From positions 4,464,001 through 4,528,000 of the forward strand of contig NZ_CP055481.1 in the NCBI RefSeq assembly GCF_013705725.1: DNA of 64,000 bases. The letters are read 5' to 3'. How positions within the stretch are numbered: position 1 is the stretch's first letter; each line of letters opens with the position of its first letter. The notes under the pieces are model-generated. The model saw only the letters and a list, made by a program, of their open reading frames with translations. It had not been told where the DNA came from and ran no database searches. The stretch is from Klebsiella sp. RHBSTW-00484 (GTDB taxonomy: Bacteria; Pseudomonadota; Gammaproteobacteria; Enterobacterales; Enterobacteriaceae). The translations under genes and the position numbers were made by a program. Below, piece by piece: positions 1-9,035 of the stretch.

Positions 1-1212
1 CGCGTAGCGCACCAGCCCGCTCACCCCGGCATAAACCCCGGCGCAGCCGCCGCCGATCATCGCGGCAATCAGCACGCGGCGGAACTTGAGCAGCACCCCG
101 TACAGCGCCGGTTCGGTGATCCCCAGCAGCGCGGTAAAGCCCGATGAAGAGGCCAGCTGGCGCAGGTTGCTATTTTTGGTTTTCAGCGCCACGCACAGCG
201 TTGCCGCGCCCATCGCCACGTTTGACGCCAGCATCCCCGGTCCGTTAATCATCTCATAACCGCTTTTGCTCAGCTGTCCGGTAGCGATTGGCGTCATCGC
301 CCAGGCGGTGCCGGTAATAATCAGGAAGGGTTGCAGGGTGCCCATCAGCATCGGGATCAACCAGCTGGCGTGGCGGTCGATTGCGCCCGCGCCTGCGGCG
401 ACCAGATCGTTGAGCAAAATACCCGCCGGGCCGACAACCACCAGCGCCAGCGGCGCGGTGATCAACAGAATCAGCATCGGCTTAACGAAGAATTTGATAA
501 TCGAGGGCGAGACCTTCTCAGCGAAGCGCTCAACCCACGACATCAGCCACACCGTCAGAATAATCGGCAGCACCGATCCGGCGTAATCGGAAAGCAGAAC
601 GTTGATGCCGGCAAAATCGACCGCTTTACCGGCAGCCATCATCTGGCCGATGCCCGGGTGCAGCAGCACGCCCGCAAGGGTCATCGCCAGAATCGGGTTA
701 CATTCGAACTTCAGCGACGCCCCGTAGGCCAGCAGCACCGGCAGGAAGAAGAACGCGGCATCGGCAATAATGTTGAGCAGCTGATACGTCGAACTGGTTT
801 CGCTAATCACGCCCGTTAGCTTAAGAATGGCCAGCAGCGCCTTGATCATCCCCGCGCCGGTAATCGCCGGGATCACCGGGGTGAAGGTGGTCGAAATAAC
901 GCTGATAATGCGTGCGAAAATGCCGGTCGGTTTGGCGTTTTTGTCGCCGCTTGCCGGACTTTTCTTCTCCGGTAGCGCCTTATTGAGAAGGCGATAAACC
1001 TGCTGCACCTCATTGCCGATCACAATCTGGAACTGGCCGCCCTTCTCCACCACGCTTATCACGCCGGGGATAGTGCCAATTTGCGCATCGTTAACCTTCG
1101 CGCGGTCGTTGAACTCCATGCGCAAGCGGGTCGCGCAGTGAGTGAGCATTCGGATATTCTCCGCACCGCCCACCGAGTGGAGGATTTTGTCTGCTGTTTC
1201 GTTATAGTTCAT
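1..1212 (-). CDS. PTS beta-glucoside-type permease, EIIBC (partial, runs off the window)
   Basis: The ORF opens with ATG at 1210-1212 and stays open for 404 codons to the window edge, so the C-terminus is missing. The N-terminal EIIB domain carries the phosphorylation cysteine (C26) in the motif HCATRLR, as in BglF/AscF-type permeases. It is followed by a charged linker near residues 85-95 and a multi-span EIIC domain that contains the family motif GITEPALYGV. The protein should phosphorylate a beta-glucoside or related sugar during uptake across the inner membrane. An EIIA domain could follow outside the window. The leader carries a BglG-type antiterminator site and terminator, so expression is probably controlled by an antiterminator protein not seen here. 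The family is clear; the sugar is unknown. Confidence 0.88.
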   Translation of the reverse strand, partial: MNYNETADKILHSVGGAENIRMLTHCATRLRMEFNDRAKVNDAQIGTIPGVISVVEKGGQFQIVIGNEVQQVYRLLNKALPEKKSPASGDKNAKPTGIFARIISVISTTFTPVIPAITGAGMIKALLAILKLTGVISETSSTYQLLNIIADAAFFFLPVLLAYGASLKFECNPILAMTLAGVLLHPGIGQMMAAGKAVDFAGINVLLSDYAGSVLPIILTVWLMSWVERFAEKVSPSIIKFFVKPMLILLITAPLALVVVGPAGILLNDLVAAGAGAIDRHASWLIPMLMGTLQPFLIITGTAWAMTPIATGQLSKSGYEMINGPGMLASNVAMGAATLCVALKTKNSNLRQLASSSGFTALLGITEPALYGVLLKFRRVLIAAMIGGGCAGVYAGVSGLVRYA

Positions 1213-1233
1213 AATGTTCCCTGGTGTTGAGGC

Positions 1234-1293
1234 AAAAAAAAGACCAAAACGGAGACGCTCCCCTTAACGGGAGAGCATTCCTATTTTGGTCTT
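1234..1293 (-). terminator. Leader terminator in front of the PTS gene
   Basis: On the minus strand the arm AAGACCAAAA (1284-1293) pairs with TTTTGGTCTT (1240-1249), the loop holds a second GC-rich hairpin, and a run of eight U follows (1234-1241). It lies 20-80 bases before the start codon, so it acts inside the untranslated leader. It is the expected partner of the overlapping antiterminator site. Confidence 0.8.
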
Positions 1294-1316
1294 GCCTGCT
1301 TTCGCAGTAGCACGCC
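1284..1316 (-). promoter_or_regulatory. BglG/LicT-type ribonucleic antiterminator (RAT) site
   Basis: The minus strand reads GGCGTGCTACTGCGAAAGCA followed by GGCAAGACC. This closely resembles the E. coli bgl RAT (GGATTGTTACTGCATTCGCA, then GGCAAAACC). It overlaps the upstream arm of the leader terminator, so binding of a BglG-family protein would prevent the terminator hairpin. The assignment is by pattern and position. Confidence 0.75.
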
Positions 1317-1422
1317 ATCATAAAAATGGGTTATTTCGGCGGATTATCTAAGCGGCTTTGCTGTATTTCAATCACCAGCGGCTAAAAATGTGATCTTGAT
1401 TGAGTAAATTCTTAAGTAAATA

Positions 1423-2352
1423 TCAACCGAGAGCCTGCTGACGCAGCCAGCTCTGCAATAGCTTAGCGTTAGGCGTCATATCGCTATCCTGACGTACGCA
1501 GAGGTAGTAATCCCGGCCATCATCTATCGCCGAATCGAAGATTTTCACCAGCTCGCCGCTCTTCAGATAGGGAGCGATCAGCGGCTCGCGCATCAGAGCG
1601 CAGCCCAGTCCGGCCTGTACGCCCGCCAGAGTCAGCAGGCCATCCTCAAATAATGGCCCCGTCGAGCGCGGTGGACGCTTTACCCCCTGCTGCACAAACC
1701 ACTGGTTCCAGGTCGTGCGCTCCTCGTCGTGCAGCAGCGGCATCTGCAATAGCTGCTCCGGGGTATCAATATGCCCATGCAGGCGCAAAAAGGCCTGGCT
1801 GCATACCGGCACCATTCTGCCGGAAATCAGCTTTTCGCTCTGATAACCCACCCAGTGGCCGTTGCCAAAGCGGATCGACATATCGGAGGCGTCGCTAAGG
1901 TAGTTACGGTGGTTGGCGTAAACCACGTTGATTTCAGTGTTCGGATTGGCATGCACGAACGACGGCAGGCGGGGAATAAACCAGCCCATACCAAACAGCG
2001 GGATCAGGCTGATCGTCACCTGCTGGGTTTGCACCTGATCGACCAGATGCTCAGTGGCCTGGCGCAGCACGTTAAACGCCGCGCGGATCGAGCGGTAATA
2101 CTCCCGCCCCTGCTGGCTGAGAGTCAGCCGCCGCCCCTGGCGTTCGGTGAGCGGGATCTGCAAATAACCTTCCAGTACCTTCAACTGATGGCTTACCGCC
2201 GAGGGTGAAATCGCCAGCTCCTGCGCCGCCAGGGTCACGCTGCCCAGCCGCGCAATCGCCTCAAAGGCGCGCACTGCCCGCAGCGGCGGATCGTTGGCTA
2301 AAGTGCTCTCCGACCAGCTAACCGGCCCTGCTGATTGTTCTGTTTTTTTCAT
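1423..2352 (-). CDS. LysR-family regulator, GcvA-like
   Basis: A 309-residue protein with an N-terminal winged helix-turn-helix. The motif SVTLAAQELAISPSAVSHQLKVLE (about residues 38-61) is typical of LysR/GcvA proteins. A substrate-binding co-inducer domain fills the rest. It is divergent from the branched-chain-type ABC transporter operon, with 171 bases between the starts, so control of that operon is the obvious role. The effector is unknown; a thiazoline, carbamoyl-amino acid or cysteine-related molecule would fit the neighbouring enzymes. Confidence 0.85.
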   Translation of the reverse strand: MKKTEQSAGPVSWSESTLANDPPLRAVRAFEAIARLGSVTLAAQELAISPSAVSHQLKVLEGYLQIPLTERQGRRLTLSQQGREYYRSIRAAFNVLRQATEHLVDQVQTQQVTISLIPLFGMGWFIPRLPSFVHANPNTEINVVYANHRNYLSDASDMSIRFGNGHWVGYQSEKLISGRMVPVCSQAFLRLHGHIDTPEQLLQMPLLHDEERTTWNQWFVQQGVKRPPRSTGPLFEDGLLTLAGVQAGLGCALMREPLIAPYLKSGELVKIFDSAIDDGRDYYLCVRQDSDMTPNAKLLQSWLRQQALG

Positions 2353-2523
2353 ATGTTGATTTTCTTAGCGCATTTCCCGATCCGACACATTCTTTAATTA
2401 TATTTAAAATCATAAAGATAGTTAACCACACTTTTATAATAAGAAAGAATATATGCGTATTTTACAATTTAATTCATTTGTTGGATGGTAGCTGTTATTT
2501 GAGCATCTTGTCGGAAGAATCAG

Positions 2524-3474
2524 TTGGACACACTCATACAACAAATTATCAACGGGGTCATGCTCGGCAGCATTTACGCCCTGATTGCGCTGGGCTACAC
2601 CATGGTGTACGGCATTCTGCGCATTATTAACTTTGCCCACGGCGATATTCTGATGGTCGGCGCGCTGACCACGCTCTCCGGGATGAACGCGCTTAATACC
2701 CACTTTCCCGGCCTGCCGCCGCTGGCGCAGCTGGGGCTGGCGCTGCTGCTGGCCATGGCGGTGTGCGCCCTGCTGGCGATGGCGGTCGAGCGTTTTGCCT
2801 ACCGTCGCCTGCGCAACGCGCCGCGCCTGGCGCCGTTGATCTCCGGGATCGGCGTTTCAGTTCTGCTGCAAACCGTGGCGATGATCGTCTGGTCGCGCAA
2901 TCCGCTGATGTTTCCGCAGATCCTGCCGATGGACCCGATCGCCGTGACCCACGGCAGCGAAGCGCATCCTCCGGCTCTCGTGACCGTCACCGGCATGGTC
3001 ACCGTCGCGCTGGCCCTGGCGGTCATGCTCGGCCTGTGGCTACTGGTGGAGTACACCCGCTTAGGACGCGGCATGCGTGCGGTGGCGGAAAACCCACGTA
3101 TCGCCACGCTGATGGGCGTAAACCCTAACGCCATTATCGCCCTCACTTTCGCCATTGGCGGCGTATTCGCCGCGCTGGCCGGCGTGATGATGGCCAGCAA
3201 CTACGGCAATGCCAGCTTCTCAATGGGATTTCTGCCCGGCATTAAAGCCTTTACCGCCGCGGTGCTCGGCGGCATCGGTAATATTCGCGGCGCGATGATC
3301 GGCGGCCTGCTGCTGGGGCTTATCGAATCCCTCGGCGCGGGCTATCTCGGCGACCTGACCAACGGCGTTTTCGGCAGCAACTATCAGGATATCTTCGCCT
3401 TTATGGTGCTGATTCTGGTGCTGGTTTTCCGCCCTGCCGGTTTACTCGGCGAACGCGTCGCTCATCGGGCCTAG
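2524..3474 (+). CDS. Branched-chain amino acid-type ABC permease (LivH-like)
   Basis: A 316-residue hydrophobic protein with repeated membrane spans. The opening Q-x-I-x-NGVMLGSIYALIALGYTMVYG is typical of LivH. The chosen start is TTG at 2524, preceded by GGAAGA; no ATG fits better. It is the first gene of a tightly packed operon (nine bases to the next gene). It forms half of the inner-membrane channel with the LivM-like protein. This is a second, specialised copy of the family: the downstream hydrolases suggest a non-standard amino acid or cyclic amino-acid derivative as cargo. Confidence 0.9.
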   Translation: MDTLIQQIINGVMLGSIYALIALGYTMVYGILRIINFAHGDILMVGALTTLSGMNALNTHFPGLPPLAQLGLALLLAMAVCALLAMAVERFAYRRLRNAPRLAPLISGIGVSVLLQTVAMIVWSRNPLMFPQILPMDPIAVTHGSEAHPPALVTVTGMVTVALALAVMLGLWLLVEYTRLGRGMRAVAENPRIATLMGVNPNAIIALTFAIGGVFAALAGVMMASNYGNASFSMGFLPGIKAFTAAVLGGIGNIRGAMIGGLLLGLIESLGAGYLGDLTNGVFGSNYQDIFAFMVLILVLVFRPAGLLGERVAHRA

Positions 3475-3483
3475 GAGATAACA

Positions 3484-4590
3484 ATGACAACAGCACAACT
3501 CGACATTCCTGTCGTCTCCCGCCGCTTCTGGTCCGGGATGACCCTGTTCGTCTGCGCGCTGCTGGTAGCGCCGATGGTCGCCAGCCAGCTTGGCGGCAAC
3601 TACTGGGTACGGGTTATCGACTTCGCCCTGCTCTATATCATGCTGGCGCTGGGGCTGAATATCGTGGTCGGCTACACCGGCCTGCTGGATATGGGGTTTA
3701 TCGCCTTCTATGCCGTCGGCGCGTATCTGGCGGCGCTGCTGGCCTCGCCGCACCTGCTGGACGTGTTCCCGATTTTAAATAACTGGTTCCCGGACGGCAT
3801 GCATACCTCGTGGCTGGTGATTATTCCGATCGCCGCGCTGGTGGCGGCGGGCTGCGGTATCGTGCTGGGCGCGCCGACGCTGAAGCTGCGCGGCGACTAC
3901 CTGGCGATTGTCACTCTTGGCTTCGGCGAAATTATCCGCATCCTGATGCGCAATCTCGACCGTCCGGTCAACATCACCAACGGCGCAAAAGGCATCTCCG
4001 GTGTCGACACCCTGAGCCTGTTCGGCCTCAAGTTTAGCGGCGTCTATCATTGGTTCGGTTTTAAAGTCCCGGCACTGTGGTTGTGGTACTACCTGCTGAT
4101 GCTGGTCATCGTGGCGATTATTTTTGTCTGCCTGCGACTACAGCATTCGCGCATTGGCCGCGCCTGGCACGCCATCCGCGAGGATGAAGACGTCGCCCGG
4201 GCGATGGGGATCAATCTACGTAACTACAAGCTGCTGGCTTTCGCTATCGGTGCTTCTTTTGGCGGCGTAGCGGGCGCGCTGTTCGGCGCATTTCAGGGCT
4301 TCGTTTCGCCGGAATCCTTCACGCTTCAGGAGTCGATTGCGGTGCTGGCGATGGTGGTGCTCGGCGGGATGGGACATATCCCCGGGGTGATCCTCGGCGC
4401 GGTGCTACTGACCGCGCTGCCGGAACTGCTGCGTAGCCAGGCCGCGCCGTTACAACAGGCGCTGTTTGGCGAAGTGCTGATTGACCCGGAAATATTGCGC
4501 CAGCTGTTTTACGGCCTGGCGCTGGTTGGGGTGATGCTACTGCGTCCTCAGGGCATCTGGCCCGCACGTCATAAAGGAGCAAAAGCATGA
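3484..4590 (+). CDS. Branched-chain amino acid-type ABC permease (LivM-like)
   Basis: A 368-residue inner-membrane protein. The family hallmark LGLNIVVGYTGLLDMGFIAFYAVGAY lies near residues 56-82, and TLKLRGDYLAIVTLGFGEIIRI near 137-158. AGGAGATAAC precedes the ATG. It overlaps the next gene by four bases (ATGA), which indicates translational coupling. It pairs with the LivH-like permease. Confidence 0.92.
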   Translation: MTTAQLDIPVVSRRFWSGMTLFVCALLVAPMVASQLGGNYWVRVIDFALLYIMLALGLNIVVGYTGLLDMGFIAFYAVGAYLAALLASPHLLDVFPILNNWFPDGMHTSWLVIIPIAALVAAGCGIVLGAPTLKLRGDYLAIVTLGFGEIIRILMRNLDRPVNITNGAKGISGVDTLSLFGLKFSGVYHWFGFKVPALWLWYYLLMLVIVAIIFVCLRLQHSRIGRAWHAIREDEDVARAMGINLRNYKLLAFAIGASFGGVAGALFGAFQGFVSPESFTLQESIAVLAMVVLGGMGHIPGVILGAVLLTALPELLRSQAAPLQQALFGEVLIDPEILRQLFYGLALVGVMLLRPQGIWPARHKGAKA

Positions 4591-5354
4591 GCCTGCTAAG
4601 CGTGCGCCATATGACGAAACGCTTCGGCGGCCTGACGGCAGTCGACAACGTGTCGCTCACCATCAACGAGGGTGAAATCTACGGCCTGATCGGCCCAAAC
4701 GGCGCGGGAAAAACCACCTGTTTTAACCTGATTACCGGGCTTTACCCAGCGGACAGCGGCGAATTCGCTATCGGCGGGGAAGCCTATTTCCCGAAGAATA
4801 TTGAGAAAGTGACCGCCGCAGGCATCGCCCGCACCTTCCAGAACGTGCGGTTGTTTAACGAAATGTCGGTGCTGGAAAACGTGATGGTGGGCCGCCACGT
4901 GCGCACCCGCAACGGTCTATGGGCCGCGCTCTCCCGCCATAAACGCGCTCGCGCCGAAGAGGCGCAGACCCGCGAGCTGGCGTGGCACTGGCTGGACTAC
5001 ACCGGCATCGCGCAGTTCGCCCACTATCGCGCCTGCGACCTCGCCTACGGCCACCAGCGGCGTCTGGAGATTGCCCGAGCGCTGGCTACCGACCCGCGCC
5101 TGCTGGCGCTGGATGAACCGGCTGCCGGGATGAACGCCGCCGAGAAAATGGCCCTTGGCGAACTGCTGCTGCGCATTCGCGATGACGGCAAAACGCTGCT
5201 GATGATTGAGCACGACGTCAAACTGGTGATGGGGATCTGCGATCGCCTGATGGTGCTGGATTACGGCAAAACGTTAACCAGCGGCACGCCGGATACCGTA
5301 CGCCGCGATCCGGCGGTGATCGCCGCCTGGCTGGGAGGCAACGTCCATGTCTGA
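4587..5354 (+). CDS. ABC transporter ATPase (LivG-like)
   Basis: A 255-residue cytoplasmic ATPase. Walker A (GPNGAGKT) is at residues 36-43. The LivG-type modified signature YGHQRRLEIARAL stands where LSGGQ would be. Walker B ends in LALDEPAAGMN, the form usual for LivG, and the switch histidine is in MIEHDVKLVM. AAGGAGC precedes the start. It overlaps the gene before by four bases and the gene after by eight, so all subunits are made together. Confidence 0.93.
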   Translation: MSLLSVRHMTKRFGGLTAVDNVSLTINEGEIYGLIGPNGAGKTTCFNLITGLYPADSGEFAIGGEAYFPKNIEKVTAAGIARTFQNVRLFNEMSVLENVMVGRHVRTRNGLWAALSRHKRARAEEAQTRELAWHWLDYTGIAQFAHYRACDLAYGHQRRLEIARALATDPRLLALDEPAAGMNAAEKMALGELLLRIRDDGKTLLMIEHDVKLVMGICDRLMVLDYGKTLTSGTPDTVRRDPAVIAAWLGGNVHV

Positions 5355-6066
5355 TTTATTAACCGTTAGCCAGTTGAGTGTTCATTACGGCGGCATCCAG
5401 GCGGTGCGCGACGTCTCTTTCAGCGTGAAAGAGGGTGAGCAGACCACGCTTATTGGCGCCAACGGGGCGGGCAAAAGCTCAACCGTCCGCGCCATTACCG
5501 GGCTGGAACCCTTTAGCGGCGACATTCTGTTTAACGACAAGCCGATACGCAAACGCCGGGCCGAATCCCTACTGCGTGCAGGGCTGGTGATGGTGCCGGA
5601 AGGTCGCGGCATCTTCGCGCGCATGACGGTGCTGGAAAACCTGCAAATGGGCGCGTGGCTACGTCGCGATGCGGTGGCGGTCAAACAGGAGATGCGTGCC
5701 ATTTTCGAAAACTTTCCGCGCCTCGCCGAACGTCAGCATCAGCTTGCGGGGCTGCTCTCCGGCGGCGAACAGCAGCTGCTGGCGCTTAACCGCGCCCTGC
5801 TCAGCCAGCCGCGTCTGCTGATCCTCGACGAACCCTCGATGGGCCTGGCGCCGCTAATGGTCGAAAACATTTTTCGCGTCATCGCCACCCTGCGCCAGCG
5901 CGGCGTCGCGCTGCTGCTGATTGAGCAGAACGCACGCCTGGCTCTTGAGGCCACAGACAGCGCCTGGGTGATGGACAGCGGCAGCATCGTCGAGCGTGGT
6001 CCGTCGCAGACGCTGCTGGCCGATGACCGTATTGCACAGATTTATTTGGGCGAAATGCCCGTTTAA
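5347..6066 (+). CDS. ABC transporter ATPase (LivF-like)
   Basis: A 239-residue ATPase. Walker A (GANGAGKSS) is at residues 37-45, the signature is LSGGEQQLLALNRAL, Walker B is LLILDEPSMGLAP, and the switch region is LLIEQNARLAL; all are typical of LivF. It forms the heterodimer with the LivG-like ATPase under the two permeases. The substrate-binding protein gene follows after 27 bases. Confidence 0.93.
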   Translation: MSDLLTVSQLSVHYGGIQAVRDVSFSVKEGEQTTLIGANGAGKSSTVRAITGLEPFSGDILFNDKPIRKRRAESLLRAGLVMVPEGRGIFARMTVLENLQMGAWLRRDAVAVKQEMRAIFENFPRLAERQHQLAGLLSGGEQQLLALNRALLSQPRLLILDEPSMGLAPLMVENIFRVIATLRQRGVALLLIEQNARLALEATDSAWVMDSGSIVERGPSQTLLADDRIAQIYLGEMPV

Positions 6067-6093
6067 CACACCAACCAGCATCAGGGAAAAACA

Positions 6094-7251
6094 ATGAAAA
6101 CAGTAAAAATCAGTGCGCTCAGCGCCGCTATTCTGCTCAGTGGTTTTGCCTCATCCGCCGCGTGGTCTGCGGCCAGCGAAACCGTCATTATCGGCCTGGC
6201 AGGCCCGCTGACCGGCCCTTCCGCGCGTATCGGCAAGGACCTGGAAAACGGCGCGCAGCTGGCGATTGACGATATCAACAAGCAGCACCCGACCATCGGC
6301 GGCAAGGCGGTAACCTTCAAACTGCAATCGGAAGACGATCAGTCCGACCCGCGCACCGCCGTTGCCGTCGCCCAGCGTCTGGTCGATAGCGGCGTCGCGG
6401 GCGTGGTCGGTCACTGGAATACCGGCACCAGCATTCCTGCCGCGCGGGTTTACCACGATGCGGGTATCGCCCAGGTTGCGCCGGTCGCCACCGGGCACGC
6501 CTATACCAAACAGGGCTTCGACACCAGCTTTCGCGTGATGGGCCACGATGATGACGGCGGCCAGTTTGCCGGTCAGTACGCGGTGCAAACCCTGAAGGCC
6601 AAACGCATTGCGGTTATCGATGACCGTACCGCCTTCGGCCAGGGGCTGGCAGATGAGTTTATTAAGTCGCTGGAAGCGCAGGGAATCAAAATCGTTGACC
6701 GCCAGTACGTCGATGACAAAACCGTCGATTTCAGCGCGGTACTGACCGCGATCCGCAGCAAAAACGCCGACCTGATTTTCTTCGGCGGCGTCGATAGTCA
6801 GGCCGCTCCGCTGGCGCGCCGCATTAAACAGCTGGGCATGAACTCCACCCTGATGGGCGCGGGCGGCTTCGTTAGCCAGACATTCCTCCAGTTGGCGCAG
6901 AAAGAGGGCGACGGTGTGGTGGCGCTGGAGCCGGGACTGCCGGTCGAACAGATGCCGGGCGGTAAGGCCTTTGAGCAGGCTTACCAGTCGCGCTATCACA
7001 CCCATATCGAGCTGCATGCGCCGTTCGCCTATGACGCCACCCGCGTGCTGGTTGCGGCGATGGAAAAAGCCGACTCCGTCGACCCGGCCGACTATCTGCC
7101 CGCACTGCGCGCCATTAGCTATTCCGGGGTCACCGGACAAATCGCCTTTGATAAAGAGGGAAACCTCAAATCGCCAACCTTTACCGTCTACAAAGTTGTC
7201 GACGGAAAATGGCAGCCGCAAACCGTACTCGGCGGCGCAACAACGAAGTAA
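6094..7251 (+). CDS. Periplasmic substrate-binding protein of the LivJ/LivK type
   Basis: A 385-residue protein with a classical signal peptide (basic start, hydrophobic stretch, likely cleavage after AWSA near residue 27). The mature part has the type I periplasmic fold of the branched-chain amino acid receptors, with VIIGLAGPLTGPSARIGKDL at its start and GVVGHWNTGTSIPAARVYHD near residue 110. AGGGAAAAAC precedes the ATG. It decides the specificity of the transporter. The two hydrolases directly downstream suggest a cyclic or N-carbamoyl amino acid, but the ligand cannot be read from the sequence. Confidence 0.9.
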   Translation: MKTVKISALSAAILLSGFASSAAWSAASETVIIGLAGPLTGPSARIGKDLENGAQLAIDDINKQHPTIGGKAVTFKLQSEDDQSDPRTAVAVAQRLVDSGVAGVVGHWNTGTSIPAARVYHDAGIAQVAPVATGHAYTKQGFDTSFRVMGHDDDGGQFAGQYAVQTLKAKRIAVIDDRTAFGQGLADEFIKSLEAQGIKIVDRQYVDDKTVDFSAVLTAIRSKNADLIFFGGVDSQAAPLARRIKQLGMNSTLMGAGGFVSQTFLQLAQKEGDGVVALEPGLPVEQMPGGKAFEQAYQSRYHTHIELHAPFAYDATRVLVAAMEKADSVDPADYLPALRAISYSGVTGQIAFDKEGNLKSPTFTVYKVVDGKWQPQTVLGGATTK

Positions 7252-7268
7252 CGCAGTGAGGCAATGTA

Positions 7269-7751
7269 ATGAGTGATAATAATGAGCTGGGCATTCTCGC
7301 CCGCCGCAAAATTGAAGCAGAAATAATCAAGCCGATTTACGACATCCTGGTGCGCGAGATAGGTAAAGCTCGCGCCCAGGCCGTTATCGGCGAAGCGATT
7401 GAAAACGCCGCCATTGAGGCGGGAAAAGCGTTTGCCAGCCAGGAGCCGAACGGCGCGGATATCCAGAGCTTTGTCGCCCTGCAGTATCTGTGGGAGAAAG
7501 ATAACGCCCTGGAGGTCAAGGTGCTGGACGCCGACGACCAGCAGTATAACTACAACGTCAACCGCTGCCGCTACGCCGAGATGTACCACGAAATGGGGCT
7601 GGGCGAAATTGGCCACCTGCTCTCCTGCGCCCGCGACGACAAGTTTATCGTCGGCTACGCCCCGGACGTGGAGCTGACCCGCACCACCACCATTATGCAG
7701 GGTGGAAAGTGCTGCGACTTCCGCTATCGCGTGAAAAAGGACCAGCCATGA
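7269..7751 (+). CDS. L-2-amino-thiazoline-4-carboxylate (ATC) hydrolase family protein
   Basis: A 160-residue soluble protein. The C-terminal half shows the pattern of the ATC-hydrolase family: CRYAEMYHEMGLGEIGHLL, then a cysteine and aspartate pair (CARDDKF), a TRTTTIMQGGKCCDFRYR block and a basic end. Known members open the thiazoline ring of L-ATC to give N-carbamoyl-L-cysteine. The stop overlaps the next start (ATGA at 7748-7751), and the next gene encodes an N-carbamoyl-amino-acid hydrolase, the second step of that pathway in Pseudomonas. The exact substrate is inferred; other family members may act on other cyclic ureide-like rings. Confidence 0.72.
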   Translation: MSDNNELGILARRKIEAEIIKPIYDILVREIGKARAQAVIGEAIENAAIEAGKAFASQEPNGADIQSFVALQYLWEKDNALEVKVLDADDQQYNYNVNRCRYAEMYHEMGLGEIGHLLSCARDDKFIVGYAPDVELTRTTTIMQGGKCCDFRYRVKKDQP

Positions 7752-8989
7752 TAACCGTCAACGGCGAACGTCTGTGGTCGACGCTCAACGCGATGGCCCT
7801 TATCGGCGCAACGCCGGCGGGCGGCGTAACCCGGCTGACGCTGAGCGACGAGGACCGCCAGGCGCGCGACCTGCTGTGCCAGTGGGCGCAGGAAGCCGGT
7901 TTTCCCTGCGAAGTCGATAGCATGGGCAATATGTTTATCCGCCGCACCGGTAAAAATTCGCAGCTTGCTCCGGTACTGACCGGTTCGCACGTCGACTCTC
8001 AGCCGCTCGGCGGCCGCTATGACGGGATTTACGGCGTGCTGGCCGGACTGGAGGCGCTGCGCACGCTAAACGATCTCGGCGTTGAGACCGAACGCGATAT
8101 CGTGCTGGTGAACTGGACCAACGAAGAAGGGGCGCGCTTTGCCCCGGCAATGCTGGCATCCGGCGTCTGGGCTGGACAGTTTAGCGAAGCCTATGCGCTC
8201 GCCCGTGAAGATCGCGACGGCATCAGCGTCGGCGAGGCGCTGGAGGCTATCGGCTATCGCGGCGAAAGCCCGACGGACGCCTTCCCGCTGCACGCCTGCT
8301 ACGAAGTGCATATCGAACAGGGGCCGATTCTGGAAGAAGAAGGCGTTGATATCGGCCTCGTCCACGCGGCAATGGGTCAGCGCTGGTTCAACGTCACGCT
8401 GGAGGGCTTTTCCGCCCACGCCGGAACCACGCCGATGGGCAGCCGCCGCGATGCGCTGACCGCTTTCGCCGAGCTGGCGCTGGCGGTTGAACAAATCGGC
8501 ATCGCGCACAACCCCGACGGCCGGGCGACGATTGGCATGGCGCAGGTGATACCGGGATCGCGTAACGTGGTGCCGGGCCGCGTGATGTGCAGCGTCGAGT
8601 TTCGCCATCCGCAAACCGCAGCGCTGGAAGCCATGGAGCAATATCTTCATGGCGCTGCTGACGCGCTGGCGGCACGCGGCGTGACGGCAAACGTCGAGCG
8701 TATTTTCGATTACGCGCCGATTGCCTTTGACGCCGGGTGCCTGGCGCGCAGCCAGCGAGCGGCAGAAGCATTGGGCTACAGCGCCAGGACCATGGTTTCC
8801 GGTGCTGGTCACGATACCTGCTATATCAGCAAGGTCGCGCCCGCCAGCATGATTTTCATCCCCTGCGAGAAAGGGATTAGCCATAACGAGGCGGAGAATA
8901 TTCTGCCCGCGTGGGCGGAGAAAGGGGCCAACGTACTGCTCAACAGTTTGCGCCTTGCTGCCGATGAGCAGGAGCCGGGTAGCGCGTAA
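7748..8989 (+). CDS. M20-family N-carbamoyl-L-amino-acid (cysteine) hydrolase
   Basis: A 413-residue zinc-dependent amidohydrolase of the allantoate/N-carbamoyl-amino-acid type. Metal ligands are visible: H81 in TGSHVDSQ, D92 in GGRYDGIYGV, and E126-E127 in NWTNEEGARF. FSAHAGTTPM marks the dimerisation/lid region and GAGHDTCYI the C-terminal ligand region. I chose the ATG at 7748 because it overlaps the previous stop by four bases and gives the usual family length; an earlier in-frame ATG at 7709 lies well inside the upstream gene. It probably releases CO2, ammonia and a free amino acid (L-cysteine if the ATC pathway is right). Confidence 0.85.
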   Translation: MITVNGERLWSTLNAMALIGATPAGGVTRLTLSDEDRQARDLLCQWAQEAGFPCEVDSMGNMFIRRTGKNSQLAPVLTGSHVDSQPLGGRYDGIYGVLAGLEALRTLNDLGVETERDIVLVNWTNEEGARFAPAMLASGVWAGQFSEAYALAREDRDGISVGEALEAIGYRGESPTDAFPLHACYEVHIEQGPILEEEGVDIGLVHAAMGQRWFNVTLEGFSAHAGTTPMGSRRDALTAFAELALAVEQIGIAHNPDGRATIGMAQVIPGSRNVVPGRVMCSVEFRHPQTAALEAMEQYLHGAADALAARGVTANVERIFDYAPIAFDAGCLARSQRAAEALGYSARTMVSGAGHDTCYISKVAPASMIFIPCEKGISHNEAENILPAWAEKGANVLLNSLRLAADEQEPGSA

Positions 8990-9035
8990 ACGGGCAACCA
9001 GCCCGCAGCCATTCACGCCGCGGGCTATCTTTGAG

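Noticed and set aside
6151..7221. 356-codon minus-strand open frame opposite the binding-protein gene
   Set aside because: Antisense artefact of a GC-rich gene; no Shine-Dalgarno and no known motifs.
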